From an uncultured Ruminococcus sp. (lineage in GTDB: Bacteria > Bacillota > Clostridia > Oscillospirales > Ruminococcaceae), in assembly GCA_945876405.1 (NCBI GenBank), contig CAMCOJ010000054.1, positions 1 to 10,106 of the forward strand: a stretch of 10,106 bases of DNA, in the 5' to 3' direction. The notes below the pieces were generated by a model. It made no database searches and was not told where the DNA came from. It saw only the letters and a list, made by a program, of their open reading frames with translations. Positions 1-6,320 of this stretch are shown here, one piece after another. The position numbers were made by a program, and so were the translations under genes. The first letter of the stretch is position 1. Each line of letters begins with the position of its first letter.

Positions 1-1518
1 GTGGAGCGCACTCCTGAAATTCCTGCTGCTGTATGTTCGTACTCGAACACAGTGGAAATTAATCAGCCGAGAATAATCGGTGAGAGAATCAACCCTACAG
101 GAAAGAAAAGATTTAAGGAAGCACTGAAGAATGGTGATATCGACTATATTCTCGGCCAGGCTATTGAGCAGATAAATGCCGGCGCCGATATTCTGGATGT
201 AAATGTGGGACTTCCGGATATTGATGAAAAGGCTATGATGGTAAGAACCATAAAGGCTCTTCAGAGTGTAACTGATCTTCCGCTTCAGATTGACTCAACA
301 ATACCTGAGGTGGTGGAAGCAGCTCTTCGGGTATACAACGGCAAGCCTATAGTAAACTCGGTAAACGGTGAGGAAAAGTCACTTCAGACTATTCTCCCTC
401 TTGTAAAGAGATACGGCGCTGCAGTTGTGGGACTCACGCTTGATGAAAACGGTATTCCGAAGACAGCGGCTGAAAGATTTGCCATAGCTGAAAAGATAAT
501 GAACAGAGCGACAGCTATGGGAATTCCGAAACAGGATATCTATATAGACTGTCTCACACTTACAGCATCTGCAGAGCAGGCAGGCGTTATGGAAACTGTA
601 AAGGCTCTGAGCAGGGTAAAGAATGAATTAGGACTTAAAACAGTTCTCGGTGTTTCAAATATTTCCTTCGGCCTTCCGAACAGAGAGTTGATAAACAGCA
701 ACTTCCTGCAGATGTGTCTCTCTCACGGACTGGATCTGCCGATTATTAACCCGAACATTGCGGCTATGACAGGTGCGGTAAGAGCGTACAAGCTTCTTGC
801 AAACATTGATGAAAATGCTTCTGAGTTTATCAGTGCGTACAACAGCTCTGTATCTCCGGCTCCTGCTGCCTCAGCACAGGCCGGTCCTAATGTAAGTGCA
901 GAGGGGCTTTTGTTTGCAGTTCAGAACGGACTTAAGCATGAAGGTGCTGTTATAACGGAAAAACTTCTTGAAACAACAAATGCAATGGATATTGTTGACA
1001 ATATGCTTATTCCTGCCCTTGACAAAACCGGAGCTGATTTTGAAAGCGGAAAGATATTTCTTCCTCAGCTTATTCTTTCAGCCGGTGTTGCGCAGGCTGC
1101 TTTTGAGGTTATTAAAAACAAGATGGGCAGAGGAGAGGATAATGTTTCAAAGGGAAAGGTTGTTCTCGCTACGGTAAAAGGTGACATTCACGATATCGGA
1201 AAGAATATTGTAAAGGTTCTGCTTGAAAATTACGGGTTTGATGTTGTTGATCTCGGAAAGGATGTTGAGTATCAGGATGTTGTGGATGCGGCAATGGATG
1301 AGGACGTTAAGCTCGTTGGTCTGTCGGCACTTATGACTACTACGCTTAAGTCCATGGAGGAAACCATTAAGCTTGTGAGGTGCAGCAAGCCTTGCTGCAG
1401 GATTGTAGTTGGTGGTGCTGTTCTTACTCCGGAGTATGCGGAGAAGATTGGTGCGGATTATTATGCGAAGGATGCCAAGGCTACAGTTGATGCGGCGAGG
1501 GAAGTGTATGGGTGTTAG
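1..1518 (+). CDS. metH: Cobalamin-dependent methionine synthase, 3' part (pterin-binding, cap and B12 domains)
   Basis: This is the C-terminal 505 residues of a MetH-type enzyme, which moves a methyl group from methyl-tetrahydrofolate through cobalamin to homocysteine in the cytoplasm. In order: a linker resembling the one after the MetH homocysteine domain (PEIPAAVCSYS), a pterin-binding TIM barrel at about residues 20-275 (IGERINPTG, DVNVG, IDST), a helical cap at about 295-380 and a Rossmann B12 domain at about 385-505. The B12 domain shows D395-x-H397-x-x-G400 (H397 is the expected lower cobalt ligand), GLSAL around 442 and VVGGA around 470. The reading frame is open at the left edge, and family knowledge places a homocysteine-binding domain upstream, so the GTG at position 1 is probably not the real start. 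The protein stops directly after the B12 domain and lacks the C-terminal AdoMet reactivation domain of E. coli MetH. It converges on the tetR-like gene with 27 nt between them. Confidence 0.93.
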   Translation: MERTPEIPAAVCSYSNTVEINQPRIIGERINPTGKKRFKEALKNGDIDYILGQAIEQINAGADILDVNVGLPDIDEKAMMVRTIKALQSVTDLPLQIDSTIPEVVEAALRVYNGKPIVNSVNGEEKSLQTILPLVKRYGAAVVGLTLDENGIPKTAAERFAIAEKIMNRATAMGIPKQDIYIDCLTLTASAEQAGVMETVKALSRVKNELGLKTVLGVSNISFGLPNRELINSNFLQMCLSHGLDLPIINPNIAAMTGAVRAYKLLANIDENASEFISAYNSSVSPAPAASAQAGPNVSAEGLLFAVQNGLKHEGAVITEKLLETTNAMDIVDNMLIPALDKTGADFESGKIFLPQLILSAGVAQAAFEVIKNKMGRGEDNVSKGKVVLATVKGDIHDIGKNIVKVLLENYGFDVVDLGKDVEYQDVVDAAMDEDVKLVGLSALMTTTLKSMEETIKLVRCSKPCCRIVVGGAVLTPEYAEKIGADYYAKDAKATVDAAREVYGC

Positions 1519-1545
1519 ATAAACGGTCGCCTGCACATTCGCCCA

Positions 1546-2133
1546 TTAGTTGTCGAGGTTGAAGCCGTGGATGCCGTTTTCTATGAGGCGGAAGGCGGTT
1601 TCGGCCATCTGGTCGGGAGTGCCGGCGGAGATGTCGGAGAGCCAGATTTCTATTATGCCGAGGATGCCGGCTATGAAGAAACCGCTGGTTACTCTTATTT
1701 CGTATTCACTTGCTTTTCTGCAGAGGCGGGCTTTTATTATATCGAAGGTTTTCTGGTATATGATTTCCTTCAGTTTGTTCTGAAAGCTAATGTCTCCGTT
1801 TTTGCTAAGCATAACTGCACAGAGATCCGCGTTTGAGTATATGGTCTCGAAGATATCAGTAAGGAATTCAAGGAGTGTGGTCTTGTTTATGCGGTTCCTG
1901 CTAAGTTCTTCCATCGTGCTGATGACGTCTGCGGTAAGTCTGTTTTCTATCTTTTCGACCATATCAAAGATATCCTTGTAGTGAAGGTAGAAGGTGGAGC
2001 GGTTGATGTCAACTTCATCAGCAAGTTCGCGAACCGTAATGTCCTTGATGCTCTTTTCCTTCATAAGTTTTGTAAGTCCTTTTGTAAGCTGCTCCTCTGT
2101 TTTTCTTACTCGTCTGTCACGGCTGTCTGCCAT
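1546..2133 (-). CDS. TetR/AcrR-family transcriptional regulator
   Basis: A 195-residue one-component repressor. The N-terminal helix-turn-helix is clear: the stretch with TEEQLTKGLTKLMKEKS, then ITVRELADEVDINRSTFYLHY, fits the TetR DNA-binding helices, including the typical STFYLHYKD ending. The rest is helical and family-variable (ligand and dimer domain, with a hydrophobic segment near GFFIAGILGIIEIWL). Start choice: in-frame ATGs lie at 2151, 2142 and 2133. Only the one at 2133 has a good Shine-Dalgarno (AAGGA, about 9 nt upstream), so I chose it; using 2151 would add six residues. The gene diverges from the YhgE/Pip gene, and a perfect 8+2+8 palindrome lies 28-45 bp upstream of its start. 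The expected role is repression of itself and of the divergent exporter. The ligand is unknown. Confidence 0.88.
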   Translation of the reverse strand: MADSRDRRVRKTEEQLTKGLTKLMKEKSIKDITVRELADEVDINRSTFYLHYKDIFDMVEKIENRLTADVISTMEELSRNRINKTTLLEFLTDIFETIYSNADLCAVMLSKNGDISFQNKLKEIIYQKTFDIIKARLCRKASEYEIRVTSGFFIAGILGIIEIWLSDISAGTPDQMAETAFRLIENGIHGFNLDN

Positions 2134-2160
2134 AATAATCATTCCTTTCATTTTTTGAAT

Positions 2161-2178
2161 ATTAATCTACAGATTAAT
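2161..2178. promoter_or_regulatory. Candidate TetR operator (perfect 18-bp palindrome)
   Basis: ATTAATCT-AC-AGATTAAT is a perfect inverted repeat with 8-bp arms and a 2-bp centre, in the divergent tetR/yhgE gap. On the minus strand it overlaps the most plausible but weak -10 region of the regulator, with -35 candidates TTGTCT (2196-2201) or TTGACG (2185-2190). The palindrome is directly visible. Its use as an autoregulatory operator is inferred from size, position and TetR family habits. Confidence 0.6.
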
Positions 2179-2220
2179 GATATTCGTCAATTATCAGACA
2201 AAATCATATAGAATTAATGG

Positions 2221-2250
2221 TTGAAAAATTTCCTTCTCCTATAGTATAAT
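2221..2250 (+). promoter_or_regulatory. Promoter of the YhgE/Pip gene
   Basis: The -35 is TTGAAA (2221-2226) and the -10 is a consensus TATAAT (2245-2250), with 18 bp between. Transcription should start near 2257, giving a leader of about 83 nt that contains the second palindrome at 2277-2290. Confidence 0.75.
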
Positions 2251-2276
2251 ATAAACAAGCCTAAAAATCAACAATT

Positions 2277-2290
2277 TTCTATTAATAGAA
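2277..2290. promoter_or_regulatory. Second palindrome in the YhgE/Pip leader
   Basis: TTCTATTAATAGAA is a perfect 14-bp palindrome about 20 bp downstream of the predicted transcription start, a position where a bound repressor would block transcription. Both this site and the 2161-2178 site contain ATTAAT, but they are not the same palindrome, so binding by one regulator is only a suggestion. It is AT-rich, and chance palindromes are likelier in such sequence. Confidence 0.4.
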
Positions 2291-2339
2291 TAAAAAATAT
2301 TTTCAGGCAGATGTTTCACAGAAAGGAGAACAAATTTTT

Positions 2340-4691
2340 ATGGAAAAAAGCGAAAAGAAAAAAGGTTTTTTGAAGAGAAACTTCAACAGAATTGCTGCAG
2401 TCGGAATAATAGCCATACCGACTATCTACACATCATTTTTCCTGGGTTCAATGTGGGATCCTTACGGGAAAACTGAAAATCTTCCTGTGGCAGTTGTAAA
2501 CAACGACAAGCCGGTAATGTACAATGATGCAGTTCTTAATATAGGTGAGAATCTTGTTGAGAATCTTGAGGAAAATGACTCACTGGCATTTAACTTTGTT
2601 GACAGTTCAGTTGCGGAGAAGGGACTCGAAAACGGTACCTACTATATGGTGATTACAATACCGGAAAATTTTTCGGAAAATGCCTCGACAGTTATGGATG
2701 ATGAGCCGAAAAAAATGATTCTGAACTATAAAGTAAATCCAGGTACGAACTACATTGCGTCCAAGATGAGTGAAAGTGCCATGGTAAAGCTTCAGAAAAG
2801 CGTTCAGGAAAGTGTTGTTGAGGAATACACAAAAACTGTATTTGAGCAGCTGGGTACTATCGGCGATGGTATGTCTGAGGCGACGGACGGTGCCGGAAAA
2901 CTGAGAAACGGTGTTTCTGATCTGAGAGACGGAAACCGGACTATCAGTGAAAATCTTAAGACTCTTGCGGAGAGTACAGTAACCTTTGAAGAGGGATTTG
3001 ATACTCTGAAAGAGGGACTGAAAGATTATACGGACGGCGTAGTTCAGGTAAATGACGGTGTTTCAAAGCTTTCCGGAGGGGCTGACAGTCTGAAGAACGG
3101 TACTGCAGCACTTCTTAACGGGTTAAATACTCTAGCGGATACAATTGACGGCAGCATGAATGAAGAAAGCAGAGCAGGCATTGCTCAGGTTACTGCCGGT
3201 CTTACAGCTCTTAATTCAGGAATACAGGAACTTGACAGTTCACTTAAAAATGCAGATATGAGTATGGATATGAGCGGACTGATGAATGTTATGAATACCT
3301 CACTTACAGGTATAGGTGCTGATGCACAGAGTATCGGATCAGGTCTTCAGGAGATGGGGGATACCCTTACATCGCTGATGCAGAGTCCTGTATTTCAGTC
3401 GCTTCCACCGGAACAGCAGGCTGCATTGTCAGCACAGATAATGTCTTCCATGGAGAACATGGCAGCAGCAGCGTCTGATATAGGAGAGAACGTAAAGGGT
3501 ATTTCCGATGCTGTATCCTCAGCAGAGCTTGACAGAAAAATCAGCACTCTTAATACATCAATGGAAACACTGAGAAACAGTGTTGGAGTTATTGCACAGA
3601 ATTCGGATATACTCCTCCCGGCAGCCGGAAATACAATCAATTCACTATCCGCCGGTTTGACAGGAGTTCAGGATGTGCTTGAGAGAAACGGAGAGTCCGC
3701 TGAAAATACGGGAATTATTCAGGCGGCATCAGCAATAAACAGCGGTTCAGCTGAACTAAAAAACGGTATATCATCACTTTCAGATGGTACAGAAAAGCTT
3801 GTGTCAAACAATGAAAAGCTTTTAAGCGGTTCTGATGAACTTTCGGACGGAACTTCAAAGCTTTCGGATGGTTCAGCAAAGCTCTATGACGGATCACTTA
3901 AACTTGGCGACGGTCTTGTCGAACTTTATGACGGATGTGAAACTCTTGAAACCTCACTTGAAGACGGAGCTTCAGAGATAAATGAAGTAAACAGGGAAGA
4001 CAGGAACAGCAGTATGTTTGCAGCTCCTGTTGAAACAGAGGAAACAGTTCTGACAAATCCAAAGAACAATGGTCAGGCAATGTCAGCATATATGATGTCA
4101 GTCGGACTCTGGGTAGGATGTCTTGCGTACTGCCTGATGTTCTCGCCTGATGAAGCAATAGAGAAAAAGAACATAGACAAAAAATCAGCAGTTCACTACT
4201 GGGCACGTGAAATGATAAAGGTACTTGCAGTTGCCTCAGCCTCAGCAGTACTTATGGTGGGAGTTCTTTCAGCAGCACTGGGATTTTCTCCGGTATCAAT
4301 GCCGAAGACAATTGGTATAGCCTGCATGTCTGCAATGGCATTTATGATGCTGTTCTATTTCTTCAATATGCTCATGGGCAAGATAGGAAGCTTTATTCTC
4401 CTTGTTTTCATGGTTCTTCAGCTCAGCGGCGCAGCAGGCACATATCCGATAGAACTTTCAGACAGTTTCTATCAGAAGATTCATCCGTTTATGCCGTTTA
4501 CATACACGGTAAACGCATTCAGAAGCACGACGGCGAGCGGACTGAACATTTCAAAGGAGCTTACGGTTCTCGTAAGTATATTTGCGGTATTCTTCGTACT
4601 CAACTTTGCAGCGGTTTATCTTAAGGCTGCAAAGAGTGAAAAGCACGAAGAGAACAAAAATGCGAATATCGGAAGAGAAGCAAGGGTGTAA
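2340..4691 (+). CDS. yhgE: YhgE/Pip-family membrane protein (ABC-2-like exporter)
   Basis: A 783-residue integral membrane protein with the layout of the YhgE/Pip family: a short basic cytoplasmic N-terminus, a first membrane segment at about residues 17-37 (IAAVGIIAIPTIYTSFFLG followed by SMWDPYGKTENLPVAVVNND, a typical family sequence), a long extracytoplasmic region of about 540 residues, and five C-terminal membrane segments at about 582-603, 626-648, 657-680, 683-700 and 741-761. The extracytoplasmic part has many L-x-D/N-G repeats, at about 172-205, 235-260 and most densely at 465-550. Relatives include Lactococcus Pip and Bacillus YueB (phage adsorption) and EsaA (type VII secretion). 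The normal substrate is not established and cannot be read here. RBS AAAGGAG lies 11 nt before the ATG. The divergent TetR gene and shared operators suggest repression until an inducer appears. A terminator follows directly, so it is probably a single-gene transcript. Confidence 0.88.
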   Translation: MEKSEKKKGFLKRNFNRIAAVGIIAIPTIYTSFFLGSMWDPYGKTENLPVAVVNNDKPVMYNDAVLNIGENLVENLEENDSLAFNFVDSSVAEKGLENGTYYMVITIPENFSENASTVMDDEPKKMILNYKVNPGTNYIASKMSESAMVKLQKSVQESVVEEYTKTVFEQLGTIGDGMSEATDGAGKLRNGVSDLRDGNRTISENLKTLAESTVTFEEGFDTLKEGLKDYTDGVVQVNDGVSKLSGGADSLKNGTAALLNGLNTLADTIDGSMNEESRAGIAQVTAGLTALNSGIQELDSSLKNADMSMDMSGLMNVMNTSLTGIGADAQSIGSGLQEMGDTLTSLMQSPVFQSLPPEQQAALSAQIMSSMENMAAAASDIGENVKGISDAVSSAELDRKISTLNTSMETLRNSVGVIAQNSDILLPAAGNTINSLSAGLTGVQDVLERNGESAENTGIIQAASAINSGSAELKNGISSLSDGTEKLVSNNEKLLSGSDELSDGTSKLSDGSAKLYDGSLKLGDGLVELYDGCETLETSLEDGASEINEVNREDRNSSMFAAPVETEETVLTNPKNNGQAMSAYMMSVGLWVGCLAYCLMFSPDEAIEKKNIDKKSAVHYWAREMIKVLAVASASAVLMVGVLSAALGFSPVSMPKTIGIACMSAMAFMMLFYFFNMLMGKIGSFILLVFMVLQLSGAAGTYPIELSDSFYQKIHPFMPFTYTVNAFRSTTASGLNISKELTVLVSIFAVFFVLNFAAVYLKAAKSEKHEENKNANIGREARV
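3840..3944 (+). repeat. Five imperfect 21-nt tandem repeats inside the YhgE/Pip gene
   Basis: Residues 501-535 read as five heptads of the form L-x-D-G-x-x-(K/E/T): LSDGTSK, LSDGSAK, LYDGSLK, LGDGLVE, LYDGCET. Related but less regular units precede them (LKNGISS, LSDGTEK). Such L-x-D-G heptads are a family hallmark of the extracytoplasmic stalk, and the DNA copies differ at wobble positions, so this is an old protein repeat rather than a recent DNA expansion. Confidence 0.8.
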
Positions 4692-4695
4692 TTAT

Positions 4696-4743
4696 AAAAA
4701 CAGCGAATACAGATTTTTCCGGAATCTGTATTCGCTGTTTTTT
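4696..4743 (+). terminator. Rho-independent terminator after the YhgE/Pip gene
   Basis: A perfect 15-bp stem (4701-4715 with 4723-4737, arms beginning CAGCGAATAC) with a 7-nt loop is flanked by A5 on the left and a T-run on the right, which extends the stem. It begins 5 nt after the stop codon. The flanking A and T tracts would also let it work in the opposite direction. Confidence 0.93.
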
Positions 4744-4763
4744 GGTTTATTATCTCCGCAATG

Positions 4764-4802
4764 TTATAGTGAACGTCAAAATAAATTTGACTTTCACTAT
4801 AA
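4764..4802. repeat. Long imperfect inverted repeat (hairpin A)
   Basis: Two 17-bp arms (4764-4780 and 4786-4802) with a 5-nt loop and one mismatch. The left arm begins TTATAGTGAACG. There is no T-tract after it, and a strong terminator already lies just upstream, so it is not an obvious terminator. Its opening ATAGTGAACG resembles ATAGTAAACG in the hairpin at 8847-8880, and both lie near the same 14-bp motif, which suggests a dispersed repeat family. Confidence 0.75.
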
Positions 4803-4813
4803 TTATTTTATTA

Positions 4814-4827
4814 ATATTGCCTTGCAC
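4814..4827 (+). repeat. 14-bp motif shared with the maf upstream region (copy 1)
   Basis: ATATTGCCTTGCAC is identical to positions 8797-8810. Here it directly abuts the -35 box of the Nudix promoter and follows hairpin A by 11 nt. Unlike the second copy, no complementary GTGCA arm follows, so it may be a truncated remnant of the element. Confidence 0.65.
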
Positions 4828-4856
4828 TTGACTGATAGTTTAAAAGACGTTATAAT
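4828..4856 (+). promoter_or_regulatory. Promoter of the Nudix/NrtR-like gene
   Basis: TTGACT (4828-4833), a 17-bp spacer and TATAAT (4851-4856). The predicted start is near 4863, leaving a leader of only about 26 nt with AGGAG at 4876-4880. I see no convincing palindrome overlapping this promoter. Confidence 0.82.
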
Positions 4857-4888
4857 CAAAATTACAATACTATTCAGGAGAAAAAATT

Positions 4889-5686
4889 ATGAATGAAAAA
4901 AAATACCTTGAGGAATATGATATATCAAAATACGAAAGACCATCGGTGGCTGCCGATATGGCGGTGTTTACTGTTGTGGACCGGAAGCAGGATAATCCGA
5001 AAAAGAGTCCGGAGAAGAAACTTTCGGTTATGCTTATAAAGAGAGGCGAGCATCCGTTTAAAGGAAAGTGGGCGCTTCCGGGCGGTTTTCTGAAGATGGA
5101 TGAGACTATTGAGCAGTGTGCCTTCAGGGAACTTTCGGAGGAAACGGGACTTGAAAAGCTGTATCTTAAGCAGTTTCGTACATACAGTACAGTTGACAGG
5201 GATCCGAGGGGGAGAATCATATCATGTGCGTATATTTCACTTATAAACAACAGCAGTGAAATAGTCAGAGCTTCAAGTGACGCAGCTGATGCTGCCTGGT
5301 TTGATATTGCGGTAACGGAAACTGAAAACGGATTTTCGTATATTCTTTCGAATGACGGAAATGTGCTGCTGTCGGCAGATATAGCTGAGAAGAACGACGA
5401 GGCGGTTATAGAAAAAACGGAGGGTGAGCTTGCATTTGACCATGTACGTATAATAACGGATGCGGTTCACTGTATACGTACAGGGATTGATACTTCTGAG
5501 TATATATTTATGCTGCTTCCGGATAAGTTCAGCATACCGCAGATGCAGCAGGTGTATGCACTTGTGAAGGGCAGGAGTGTAAGCAAGGAAGTGGTTCACA
5601 GGCTGTATGATAAGAAGATTGAGAAGACGATGGCTTCGGAGACGGAGGGGCAGCATAAGAGAGCGGTGTTGTACAGAAAAAAATAA
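4889..5686 (+). CDS. nrtR: Nudix hydrolase / NrtR-like transcriptional regulator of NAD metabolism
   Basis: A 265-residue protein with an N-terminal Nudix domain (about 20-150) and a C-terminal winged-helix region (about 180-265: LAFDHVRIITDAV, LLPDKFSIPQMQQVYALVKG, then a basic tail ending RAVLYRKK). This order, together with the DRDPRGR stretch at 103-109, matches the NrtR family, whose members sense ADP-ribose and repress NAD synthesis or salvage genes. The Nudix box is complete: G66-x5-E72-x7-R80-E81-L82-x-E84-E85-x-G87-L88. The protein may therefore still hydrolyse ADP-ribose, unlike NrtR members whose Nudix box has decayed. The neighbouring nicotinamidase, Prs-like and NAMPT genes strongly support a role in NAD metabolism. 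It has its own promoter; the next gene begins 98 nt later with another. The alternative is a plain ADP-ribose pyrophosphatase with an accessory domain. Confidence 0.8.
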   Translation: MNEKKYLEEYDISKYERPSVAADMAVFTVVDRKQDNPKKSPEKKLSVMLIKRGEHPFKGKWALPGGFLKMDETIEQCAFRELSEETGLEKLYLKQFRTYSTVDRDPRGRIISCAYISLINNSSEIVRASSDAADAAWFDIAVTETENGFSYILSNDGNVLLSADIAEKNDEAVIEKTEGELAFDHVRIITDAVHCIRTGIDTSEYIFMLLPDKFSIPQMQQVYALVKGRSVSKEVVHRLYDKKIEKTMASETEGQHKRAVLYRKK

Positions 5687-5695
5687 AAATTACTA

Positions 5696-5724
5696 TTGAC
5701 AAATTTGAATATCACTGATATAAT
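5696..5724 (+). promoter_or_regulatory. Promoter of the nicotinamide-salvage operon
   Basis: A full consensus promoter: TTGACA (5696-5701), 17 bp, TATAAT (5719-5724). The predicted start is near 5731, so the three following genes can be transcribed apart from the Nudix gene. A promoter this strong would usually need a repressor to be controlled. Confidence 0.87.
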
Positions 5725-5739
5725 ATAGACATAGAAGTT

Positions 5740-5761
5740 CTTAGGAGCAAATTAACCTAAG
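5740..5761. promoter_or_regulatory. Candidate operator (CTTAGG-N10-CCTAAG) in the operon leader
   Basis: A 22-bp interrupted palindrome with perfect 6-bp arms lies about 10 nt after the predicted transcription start and 24 nt before the nicotinamidase ATG. Size and place suit a dimeric repressor such as the adjacent NrtR-like protein. It could also form a weak RNA stem with a 10-nt loop. Regulator assignment is inference. Confidence 0.5.
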
Positions 5762-5784
5762 GAAAACAGAAAGGATATGATGAT

Positions 5785-6306
5785 ATGAAAAAGATACTTA
5801 TGGTTATTGACATGCAGAATGATTTTATTGACGGTGCGCTGGGAACTAAGGAAGCGGAGAAGATTGTTTCCGGTGTGGTGAGGGTGGTAAATGAATTTGA
5901 GGGAGAGGTTATTTTTACAAGGGATACTCACTCTGAAAATTACCTCGAAACACTTGAAGGAAGAAAGCTTCCGGTTAAGCACTGTATCAAAGGAACAGAG
6001 GGCTGGGAGATCTGTGATGAACTGAAAGATACTGAAGCCTACAGAAACGGACGCATAATTGACAAGGTTACCTTCGGTTCCGACAGCCTTGCAGAGATTA
6101 TGAAGAATGAAAAACCTGATGAGGTATATATGACAGGTCTCTGTACTGATATCTGCGTGATAAGCAATGCGATGCTCATAAGAGCATTTTCACCGGAAAC
6201 GGATATAACAGTTTACGAAAACTGCTGTGCAGGCGTATCACCGGAAACACACAGAAACGCACTTGAAGCTATGAAGGTCTGTCAGGTAAATGTACAGACT
6301 TTCTGA
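5785..6306 (+). CDS. pncA: Nicotinamidase-like isochorismatase-family cysteine hydrolase
   Basis: A 173-residue cytoplasmic enzyme of the isochorismatase superfamily, best fitting nicotinamidase (nicotinamide + water to nicotinate + ammonia). Catalytic triad residues are visible: D9 (VIDMQNDF), K94 (IIDKVTFGSD) and nucleophile C124 (GLCTDICV). The metal-binding set is also present: D47 and H49 (RDTHSENY) and H66 (LPVKHCIKGTEGW). The H-C-x-x-G-T-x-G and T-D-I-C-V motifs are typical of PncA proteins. AAGGA lies 9 nt before the chosen ATG; nearby upstream ATGs (5777, 5780) are out of frame. It is the first gene of the operon and sits 14 nt before the Prs-like gene. With a NAMPT-type gene downstream, the operon holds enzymes for two different fates of nicotinamide. 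A different amidase substrate is possible. Confidence 0.78.
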   Translation: MKKILMVIDMQNDFIDGALGTKEAEKIVSGVVRVVNEFEGEVIFTRDTHSENYLETLEGRKLPVKHCIKGTEGWEICDELKDTEAYRNGRIIDKVTFGSDSLAEIMKNEKPDEVYMTGLCTDICVISNAMLIRAFSPETDITVYENCCAGVSPETHRNALEAMKVCQVNVQTF

Positions 6307-6320
6307 GAGGGGAACAGATT

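Noticed and set aside
1..3. GTG at position 1 as the true start of a stand-alone methyltransferase
   Set aside because: The first residues resemble the linker after the homocysteine domain of MetH, the frame is open at the window edge, and no ribosome binding site can be seen; a truncated MetH is more likely.
1501..1560. Terminator between metH and the convergent tetR gene
   Set aside because: Only a short ATGGG/CCCAT pairing with a long loop and no T-run; not convincing.
2134..2151. Longer start for the TetR protein at 2151
   Set aside because: AAGGA is correctly spaced only for the ATG at 2133; the extra codons overlap that ribosome binding site.
4764..4802. Second terminator after the YhgE/Pip gene
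   Set aside because: AT-rich stem with no following T-run, and a strong terminator already lies upstream; better seen as a repeat.
4582..4896. 104-codon plus-strand ORF spanning the YhgE/Pip gene end and the gap
   Set aside because: It runs through the terminator, the inverted repeat and the Nudix promoter, and its sequence resembles no protein.
5273..5656. Minus-strand ORFs inside the Nudix, nadV and other genes
   Set aside because: They lie wholly or mostly opposite well-supported genes, resemble no family, and have no ribosome binding sites; they are shadows.
5725..5784. NAD+ or other riboswitch in the nicotinamide-salvage leader
   Set aside because: The leader is only about 54 nt and shows just one 6-bp stem with a 10-nt loop; no known NAD+ riboswitch pattern could be recognised.
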